DNA of 13,565 bases from JBCDBH01 sp039184055 (GTDB lineage: Bacteria; Acidobacteriota; Thermoanaerobaculia; Multivoradales; J023): assembly GCA_039184055.1 (NCBI GenBank), contig JBCDBH010000148.1, forward strand, positions 1 to 13,565. Reading direction: 5' to 3'. Positions 6,438 to 11,930 of this stretch are shown here, in pieces. The notes below the pieces were generated by a model that was not told the DNA's origin, did not search any database, and saw nothing but the letters and a program-made list of their open reading frames with translations. The number at the start of each line of letters is the position of its first letter. The stretch's first letter is position 1. A program made the translations under genes and the position numbers.

Positions 6438-7816
6438 AGATATCCCAGGGCTTCGAGCGCGGCACGGGTTTCCGCATCGAGTGGGGTGTCGTCGACGGCA
6501 CGCGCCGAGGCTTCGATCCGATCGAGCAAGCGAGTGATCTGGGCCGCCTCGGGGCCATCGGGTGAAAAGAAATCCTCACCGTCGATACCACCTTCACCGT
6601 CCGCGCGGCCGAGGTGGTACGTGTGATTCTTCTGGGTGCCGAAGTAGGTGAGCTTCCAATCGCCGCCATGAATCGCCACGCCCAGACGATCGGGATGTTT
6701 GCGCCATGTCCGTCGTTCGCTCACCCGCACACGCTTCGATGGCATCGTCTCGCCAATCATGGCCGGGCCAAGGTCGCGTCCCGGCAGGTCGTCGGCGGTG
6801 TCGAGCTCGAAGATCGACGCCAGGGTCGGCATGAGATCGAGGTTTTCGACCGCGATGTCGACCGTGCGCGCGGCTCGACCCGGGACGTGGATGAGCATCG
6901 GAACCTTGATGCTCGGCTCGACCAGAAATTGGCCGTGTCCCCAATAGTCGTGGCGGTTCTCGCCATGAGCCTGACCGTGATCGGCGACCATCACCACCAC
7001 GGTCTGATCCCGTACTCCGTGCGTATCGAGCATGGCGAGGACTTCGCCGAGGTGATGGTCGAGGTAGGCGACCTCGGCGTCGTAGAGATCGTCGATATAG
7101 CGAAGATCACGCTCGGTGAGGTCGGCGGTGCCGTTTTCCAGGTTGAGCGCGCTCAACGCTTCGACCGACATCGCGGCGGGGAGCGGCCCTTGATAATCAC
7201 CGGTGAAAGGCTCGGCCCACTCCGGCTCCGGATCGTACGGCTCGTGGGGGTCGTAGTAATGCAGCCACAGCGCGAACGGATCGGCGGCGTGCTGATCGAG
7301 CCACGCGGCGGCCTTCTCGTTGACCGACGCCGCCCGGATCTGCCAAATGCCCTCGCCACCCGGTTCCCAAATCAACTCGTCGAATCCAGCGTCGGTGCCG
7401 AAGAAGCGGCCGTCGAGCACCTTGGCGGCGACGATTCCGGCGGTGGCCCGTCCCTGGTCGTTGAGCAGGGTGAAGATCGTATGCAGAGGCTGCTTGGGGA
7501 CCTGGCCGTTGCGTCGGATGCCGTGGCGATAGACGGGCAGACCGGTGAAGATGCTGACGTGCGATGGCAAGGTGGTGGGAATGCTCGCCGTCGCGTCGGT
7601 GAACACCACGCTTTCGGCGGCGAACGCATCGAGGTTGGGTGACGTCGGGCGATCGTAGCCGTAGACTCCGAGACGGTCGGAGCGCAGCGTATCGAGGGTG
7701 ATGAAGAGCAGATTGGTGGGTGGGGCTGGCCGGCTACAGCCGGCCATGAGACCCAATCCGAGCGCCAGGATGGCCAAGCCGAGACGGTGCGGCCATCCAG
7801 CGCGTCGCTCAACCAT
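6434..7816 (-). CDS. Sulfatase-fold (alkaline phosphatase superfamily) lipoprotein hydrolase
   Basis: 460 residues. Signal peptide with RR residues, hydrophobic core (12-25) and lipobox LMAGC (Cys27), so probably anchored outside the inner membrane. The sulfatase-type metal site is recognisable: LLFITLDTLRSDRLGVYGY-like start (37-54; D42, T43), YYDPHEPY (187-194), VADHG (277-281) and GHG (293-295). The catalytic segment is T82-L-P-S-H86 followed by VSIFTGLPVYRHG; the true sulfatase motif C/S-x-P-x-R has Thr in place of the formylglycine precursor and His in place of Arg. It may therefore be a phosphodiesterase, phosphotransferase or atypical esterase rather than a classical sulfate-ester hydrolase. 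The start overlaps the end of the rdgC-like gene by 8 bp and its stop overlaps the C25 gene start, so all three are likely one transcript. Confidence 0.88.
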   Translation of the reverse strand: MVERRAGWPHRLGLAILALGLGLMAGCSRPAPPTNLLFITLDTLRSDRLGVYGYDRPTSPNLDAFAAESVVFTDATASIPTTLPSHVSIFTGLPVYRHGIRRNGQVPKQPLHTIFTLLNDQGRATAGIVAAKVLDGRFFGTDAGFDELIWEPGGEGIWQIRAASVNEKAAAWLDQHAADPFALWLHYYDPHEPYDPEPEWAEPFTGDYQGPLPAAMSVEALSALNLENGTADLTERDLRYIDDLYDAEVAYLDHHLGEVLAMLDTHGVRDQTVVVMVADHGQAHGENRHDYWGHGQFLVEPSIKVPMLIHVPGRAARTVDIAVENLDLMPTLASIFELDTADDLPGRDLGPAMIGETMPSKRVRVSERRTWRKHPDRLGVAIHGGDWKLTYFGTQKNHTYHLGRADGEGGIDGEDFFSPDGPEAAQITRLLDRIEASARAVDDTPLDAETRAALEALGYL

Positions 7817-8921
7817 GGGTCACCTCGCGTGGGGTGTCGTCGGCCGAAGCGGCGGATTCGTCCGCTGATCCTTCCGTGGCGGGTGTCGATGACCTGTTCT
7901 CGGTCAACATCGCCTCGGTCGACGTCGCCTCGGTCGACATATCTTCGGCCGCTATCGCTTCGGCCGCCATCGCCTCGGCCGGTGGCGGGTGGGGCACGAT
8001 CCGTAGACGACGGGCGCGTGATTCGCGCTCGGTGCCGAGCGTGCCGTATTTACCATCGAGCAGATCCCAGACCGTATTGAAACGATCGAGCCGCTCGTCG
8101 AGAAGCTCGATCCAATGCTCGTGACGACCAGTTTCCACCCTTAGCCCCGACAGGCGAAAGCTCATCGCGTCGAAACGAAAACGTGTCTCGCCGGTGATCA
8201 TCTTGGCGCCGAGGATCTCGGCGCCCGCTTCGAGCAAGCGGTGCATCTCGGGCAGTACGCCACCGGTGAGCGTGATGCGTGCGTCATGGGTTTGCAGGCG
8301 GACATAGCCACTTTCCGGCTCGATCAGCACCTCGCGATCACCCACCAGGTTGCGGAGGAAGCGACAGCCCCGCACCGACTCACCGGGTTCCTTGGCTTCG
8401 ATGATGTCGCTTTCGATCTCCGGCTCGCCACGATCGGCCCACGGTGTTTTGGCCTCGGCGATGACACCGATGCGACGGAGCTGAGCGAGCACGATGCCGA
8501 GCACGTTCTTGGCGCTCGAGGCGACGTGCAAGACATCGCCATCGAGACACGCTTCGATAAAGCGGCTCGATGGGACCGCCGACAGGATCAGCTCCTCTTC
8601 GGCCATTTCCTTGAGGCGTTTGCGTTTCTTCGGGCCGACGAACGGCATACCCGAATCGAGCTCGGCCTGGACCAGCTGCTTGACACGCTCCTTGACCGCG
8701 ACCGGGTCGGGACGCAGACGGTCGATCCGGACGCGAAACACATAGCGCTCGGTGCCGACCTCCCAAGGCGCCTCGATCTCGAGCGGCACGAAGCCAGCAC
8801 TCTCGCGGACCTCCGAGCCGGGGGCGATTTCACGAAAATGCGCGCTGTCGAAATCGAGCGACGGTGGTTTGGAGATGACGTTGAAGCGACTCAGGCTGAC
8901 GGAACCGGTGAGCAGGGGCAT
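7809..8921 (-). CDS. RdgC-like recombination-associated protein with repeat tail
   Basis: 370 residues. The first 305 or so resemble RdgC, the ring-forming DNA-binding protein that limits RecA access to DNA: MPLLTGSVSLSRFNV start, a GFVPLE segment (43-48), a charged helix with KKRKRLKEMAEEEL (98-111), then VPSSRF (116-121) and DGDVLHVASSAKN (127-139), equivalent in order to the PRAFSRF and ..ASAKKAE region of the E. coli protein. Similarity is by pattern only, and it is more distant than a classical RdgC. Residues 313-342 are a 5-residue repeat (EAMAA, EAIAA, EDMST, EATST, EAMLT), and the remainder is Ser/Ala/Asp-rich and probably disordered. A good ribosome site (AAGGA, complement of 8927-8931) precedes the ATG. 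Downstream genes encode exported hydrolases, an unexpected pairing. Confidence 0.72.
   Translation of the reverse strand: MPLLTGSVSLSRFNVISKPPSLDFDSAHFREIAPGSEVRESAGFVPLEIEAPWEVGTERYVFRVRIDRLRPDPVAVKERVKQLVQAELDSGMPFVGPKKRKRLKEMAEEELILSAVPSSRFIEACLDGDVLHVASSAKNVLGIVLAQLRRIGVIAEAKTPWADRGEPEIESDIIEAKEPGESVRGCRFLRNLVGDREVLIEPESGYVRLQTHDARITLTGGVLPEMHRLLEAGAEILGAKMITGETRFRFDAMSFRLSGLRVETGRHEHWIELLDERLDRFNTVWDLLDGKYGTLGTERESRARRLRIVPHPPPAEAMAAEAIAAEDMSTEATSTEAMLTENRSSTPATEGSADESAASADDTPREVTHG
7894..7983. repeat. 15-bp tandem repeat in the rdgC-like gene
   Basis: Five clear 15-bp units at 7909-7983 (plus-strand consensus ATCGCCTCGGYCGMC) and one degenerate unit at 7894-7908. On the coding strand they give five-residue acidic/Ala/Ser/Thr units. 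In-frame tandem repeats like this expand and contract by replication slippage, so tail length may vary between strains. Confidence 0.85.
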
Positions 8922-9068
8922 GACAATCCTTTCGCGGACACCAAAAATCGAAGCGGTAGCTTACCTTGCTCGGTGCGTGAATGCCTGGTTCTCGAGGTCG
9001 ATGATCGTCAAGCCTTGGTCAATACGTGGGCGCGGTAATACGGCGGTAATCTATGGCATACTGCAACC
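8922..9068. promoter_or_regulatory. Divergent promoter region between rdgC-like and fan1
   Basis: 147 bp separate the two divergent starts, so promoters for both directions should lie here. GCGGTAAT occurs twice, at 9032-9039 and 9043-9050, 11 bp apart (one helical turn) and 18 bp before the fan1 ATG; this may be an operator. On the minus strand TTGACG (complement of 9006-9011) could be a -35 element, but no matching -10 was found. No LexA-type box was recognised. Confidence 0.45.
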
Positions 9069-10754
9069 ATGTTTCCCGTTGGGGACAGCCACGCGGAGCC
9101 CAGACGCCTGCCACCGGGGTACTACGCCGATAATGTCCTGGCGGTGTGCGCCGTGGTCGATCGACGTTATGGCGATGTGCTGACCGAGTCCGAGCGTGAG
9201 CTGATCGATGAGTTGCGACGGCTCGACGAGGCGGCGCGACGGCTGTGGGTGCGGTTGGTGTCACGTCGTGGACCGTTGTTTCGCCGTGACCGATTGAGCT
9301 ACCCGGAAGTCGGCGATATCGATCGAGCGTTGGCGAGATTGGTGGAAGCAGGTTTTGTCGACGAGGGTGCGAGCGCGCCGATCGAGGAGCGACTCGCGGT
9401 GTTGCGCGTGCCCGAGCTACGCGCGCTCGCCCGAACATGTTTGATCGACCCGGCCGTGACCGCCCGACGCAAAACTGAATGGATGACCACGCTGCGGGAC
9501 CACGTCGACGATGCGGCGTTGCGTGCCGCGCTCGATCGGATCTCCACCGTGGTGCGTCCCCTGCGTCTCGCCGAGCTCGAGGTGCTTCGTCTGCTCTTTT
9601 TTGGCGATCTCGACCACGATTGGAGTGCTTTCGTGGTGTCGGAGCTCGGGATCGTTCGCTATGAAACCGTGGCGCTCGATCGAGCCTCGAGGTTCTTTTC
9701 CGATCGCCGGGCGATCGACGACATGCTCGCTCTCTATCGATTTCGCCATCGTCTCGCGACCACCGACGATCTCGATCAGATCGTCGCCATGGCCCGACAG
9801 GCGGCGACGGCGGAATGGCATGCGGTGGCGCGGCCGCGTCTCGAACGTACCGTGGTCCGGGTGGCGCGCGGTCTAGAGCGACACGGTCGGTGTGACGATG
9901 CGTTGGCGCTCTACGATGCCGCGACGACACCACCGGCACGTGAACGTCGTGCTCGGTTGCTCGCCGACCGTGGTCGTCTCGCCGACGCCATCGCGTTGTG
10001 TCATGAGATCGTCGAGGCGCCACGGGACGAGAGCGAAGCGGTTTTCGCGCCCCGGTTCCTGCACCGATTGAGGCGCGCGCGGGGCGAACGGATGCCGCCA
10101 CCACCACGACGCCGTCGTCCCCGACGCACCCTGCGAATCGAGCGTGCACCCGTCGGGTTGAAAGAAGCCGCTGGGTTGAAAGAAGCAGCGCCGATCGAAG
10201 AATTGGTTCTCGAGGCCCTCGGTGGCCAGGGTTTTTTTGCCGAGAACTTCTTATGGCGCGCGATTTTCGGGCTCGCCTTTTGGGACATCGTCTTTGCACC
10301 CGTCGCGGGTGCCTTTCAACATCCTTTTCAAGTTGGCCCCTTCGATCTCGGTGCCCACTTTCGCCCACCCCGTGAGGCCGCGATCACGCAACGGCTCACC
10401 GAGCTGAAGGGTGAAGACGACCTGCGGCCACGTCTTCTGAGCGTGTGGCGTGACAAGCACGGCATCGCCAATCCTTTTGTCGGCTGGCGGAGCTGGGAGC
10501 CGATCGCGTTGGCCTGCTCACGGCTCACCGGGCGTCAGGTCGCGTGGGTGTGCGATCGGCTCAGCCGCGATCCTCGTCGATACAGTCGCGGCTTTCCCGA
10601 TCTATTTTTGTTCGATACTGCATCACCCGGGTTCCGCTTGCTCGAGGTCAAAGGACCGAATGATCAGCTACGTCCCGAGCAAGGGGCGTGGATCGATCAT
10701 CTCAACGCCGGGGGTTTACCGACCGAGATCGTCGACGTGCGTTGGTCTGGATAA
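9069..10754 (+). CDS. FAN1-type structure-specific nuclease with VRR-NUC domain
   Basis: 561 residues, the length of bacterial FAN1 proteins. The N-terminal part starts with the family pattern PGYYADNVLAV (16-26), then RRLWVRLVSRRGPLFRRDRLSYPE (57-80), the DNA-binding winged-helix region. A helical repeat region follows (about 160-335), then a Pro/Arg linker (343-375). The end is the catalytic block: ENFLWRAIFGLAFWDIVFAP (392-411), GAFQHPFQ..P.DL (414-427), and the VRR-NUC nuclease core GFPDLFLF (508-515) with LLEVKGPNDQLRPEQGAWID (524-543). D511, E526 and K528 are the expected metal and catalytic residues. FAN1 trims 5' flaps and helps unhook DNA interstrand cross-links. All catalytic residues are present, so it should be active. 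No repair gene is adjacent apart from the divergent rdgC-like gene. Confidence 0.92.
   Translation: MFPVGDSHAEPRRLPPGYYADNVLAVCAVVDRRYGDVLTESERELIDELRRLDEAARRLWVRLVSRRGPLFRRDRLSYPEVGDIDRALARLVEAGFVDEGASAPIEERLAVLRVPELRALARTCLIDPAVTARRKTEWMTTLRDHVDDAALRAALDRISTVVRPLRLAELEVLRLLFFGDLDHDWSAFVVSELGIVRYETVALDRASRFFSDRRAIDDMLALYRFRHRLATTDDLDQIVAMARQAATAEWHAVARPRLERTVVRVARGLERHGRCDDALALYDAATTPPARERRARLLADRGRLADAIALCHEIVEAPRDESEAVFAPRFLHRLRRARGERMPPPPRRRRPRRTLRIERAPVGLKEAAGLKEAAPIEELVLEALGGQGFFAENFLWRAIFGLAFWDIVFAPVAGAFQHPFQVGPFDLGAHFRPPREAAITQRLTELKGEDDLRPRLLSVWRDKHGIANPFVGWRSWEPIALACSRLTGRQVAWVCDRLSRDPRRYSRGFPDLFLFDTASPGFRLLEVKGPNDQLRPEQGAWIDHLNAGGLPTEIVDVRWSG
10155..10190. repeat. 18-bp tandem duplication in fan1 linker
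   Basis: GGGTTGAAAGAAGCCGCT (10155-10172) is followed immediately by GGGTTGAAAGAAGCAGCG (10173-10190), a two-base-different copy. It encodes GLKEAA twice at the end of the Pro/Arg linker, just before the nuclease domain. It looks like a recent in-frame duplication and may be strain-variable. Confidence 0.9.
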
Positions 10755-10955
10755 GCCTTACTTGGTCGAGCTCGAGATCCGCCTCGACTCATGCAGGTGT
10801 GATCATGTGAAGCTGGACTTCACGAAATGGTGGGTTCAGCGGTTCTGTTCATGGTCTTGTGCTAGGGTTTCTCTGTCCTGACAAGGTACTGAGTCTCTGT
10901 CCGGCCACGTCTCGGGGGTCGACGTTCGGATCGGAGTCTCAGCGGAGGGGAATAC
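10755..10955. promoter_or_regulatory. fan1-RiPP intergenic region with hairpin and strong RBS
   Basis: 201 bp. GTGAAG (10807-10812) and CTTCAC (10818-10823) form a 6-bp stem without a T-tract, at most a weak terminator for fan1. TGCTAGGGT near 10861-10868 resembles an extended -10 element but has no convincing -35. GGAGG at 10944-10948, 7 bp before the ATG at 10956, is a strong Shine-Dalgarno and fixes the start of the next gene. The gap suggests the RiPP genes have their own promoter. Confidence 0.5.
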
Positions 10956-11927
10956 ATGAGCCTGCCCGAACACGACATCGTCGCGCATACGGTTCGCGAT
11001 CCACATCGAAAAGCCGGGGTCAGCCTTCTTTTGGGTTTTCTCGGCAAGGCGTCGCATAGCAATTGGACGCGGCTTTATCTCGATGTCGAGCTGCGTCGAT
11101 CGATCGATTTTCCCGAAGGCGCGATCCGTTACACCGCACCGTCCGATCTTCAATTCGAGCCCACATGGGTATGGGTCTCAGAGGATGTCGAGGTGGAGTT
11201 CGGCGATCTCGACTATCCACGTCGTCGCGGCACGGTGATGGATGCGATGGCACTGTATGCGACCGCCGGGTATGGCGGTTGGCCGAGCGCGTCGAGTTGG
11301 GGGTACGCGCCGGTTCACTTCACTGGCCACTATGCCTATCCGACGTGGCCTTCCTATGGTCATGTGGGTGCGACGTTTGGCCCGTGTGTGTGCTCGCCAC
11401 CGCCCCACGGCGGATCGTTCGGCACGACGACTTTTGGTCCGTGTGTGTGCATACCGGATCCGAGTGGCATGCAGGCACAGGCTCAGGCCAAGACCTTCGG
11501 TCCGTGTGTGTGCATTCCCACCGGTGGGGAGGCGCCCGCGGGGGTCGCGCGGGCCCAGACGCAGATGTCGGGACCGTGTATTTGTGGCCCGCAGCCGCCT
11601 GGCCCACGGACCATCGGTGCGTGTGTGTGGTCACCGTCACCGAGCGAGGCCTCGGCGGGCATGCCCTGCCCGTGTGCGTGCCCGGGTAGCCCCTGTGTAT
11701 GTTCCCCGGCAAGCGTGATGGGTACCGCGCAGCCGACGGGGCCGTGTATTTGCATCCCGCAGGCGGGTGCCAGCGCGTGGCCGGGAACGTGTGCGCCCTC
11801 GGCGGCGCCGTTTCCTTGCGTCCCACCGACGACGCAGCCGTCCCCGGGTCCGACGCATCCTGCCGCCGACGACACGTCGGCTGACGACAAGACCGACAAG
11901 ACCGACGAGCCCGGCGACAAGGGCTGA
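10956..11927 (+). CDS. Putative multi-core TOMM/RiPP precursor, Cys-repeat protein
   Basis: 323 residues. No named family is recognised. Residues 1-140 contain no cysteine: a possibly folded part (about 6-85, with WTRLYLDVELRRSIDFPEG and TWVWVSEDVEVEFGD) and then a Gly/Tyr/Trp-rich stretch (101-140). Residues 141-291 hold all 18 cysteines, mostly in seven repeats of the form [F/S/T/I]GPC[V/I]CxP at residues 141, 160, 181, 205, 220, 244 and 261, plus a dense PCPCACPG block (237-244) and two single-Cys motifs (C279, C288). The tail (303-323) is Asp/Lys-rich and disordered. The gene ends 3 bp before an E1-like/YcaO fusion, so the cysteines are likely cyclised to thiazol(in)es, with the N-terminal domain as leader. 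An alternative is a metal-binding CxC-repeat protein. Function is inferred from layout and neighbour. Confidence 0.75.
   Translation: MSLPEHDIVAHTVRDPHRKAGVSLLLGFLGKASHSNWTRLYLDVELRRSIDFPEGAIRYTAPSDLQFEPTWVWVSEDVEVEFGDLDYPRRRGTVMDAMALYATAGYGGWPSASSWGYAPVHFTGHYAYPTWPSYGHVGATFGPCVCSPPPHGGSFGTTTFGPCVCIPDPSGMQAQAQAKTFGPCVCIPTGGEAPAGVARAQTQMSGPCICGPQPPGPRTIGACVWSPSPSEASAGMPCPCACPGSPCVCSPASVMGTAQPTGPCICIPQAGASAWPGTCAPSAAPFPCVPPTTQPSPGPTHPAADDTSADDKTDKTDEPGDKG
11376..11759 (+). repeat. Seven degenerate GPCVC-coding repeats
   Basis: Units start at 11376, 11433, 11496, 11568, 11613, 11685 and 11736, so spacing is irregular (57, 63, 72, 45, 72, 51 bp). The 24-bp cores share GGnCCGTGTGTGTGC in the first three copies and drift to CCGTGTATTTG in later ones (fourth and seventh). 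The fifth unit has lost its second Cys (GACVWSP). This pattern fits duplication of a core-encoding cassette followed by divergence. Confidence 0.88.
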
Positions 11928-11930
11928 TCG

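Noticed and set aside
9019..10368. 449-codon minus-strand open frame opposite fan1
   Set aside because: Arg/Pro/Ser-rich low-complexity translation typical of a shadow frame; the plus-strand FAN1 has family motifs along its whole length.
10807..10823. Hairpin after fan1 as an intrinsic terminator
   Set aside because: Only a 6-bp stem and no following T-tract; kept as a structural note within the intergenic entry rather than called a terminator.
11376..11759. Regularly repeated GTGTGTGTGC blocks considered as a CRISPR array
   Set aside because: Repeats are in frame within a long gene with a strong ribosome site, spacing varies from 45 to 72 bp, and copies diverge at codon third positions; they encode a peptide motif.
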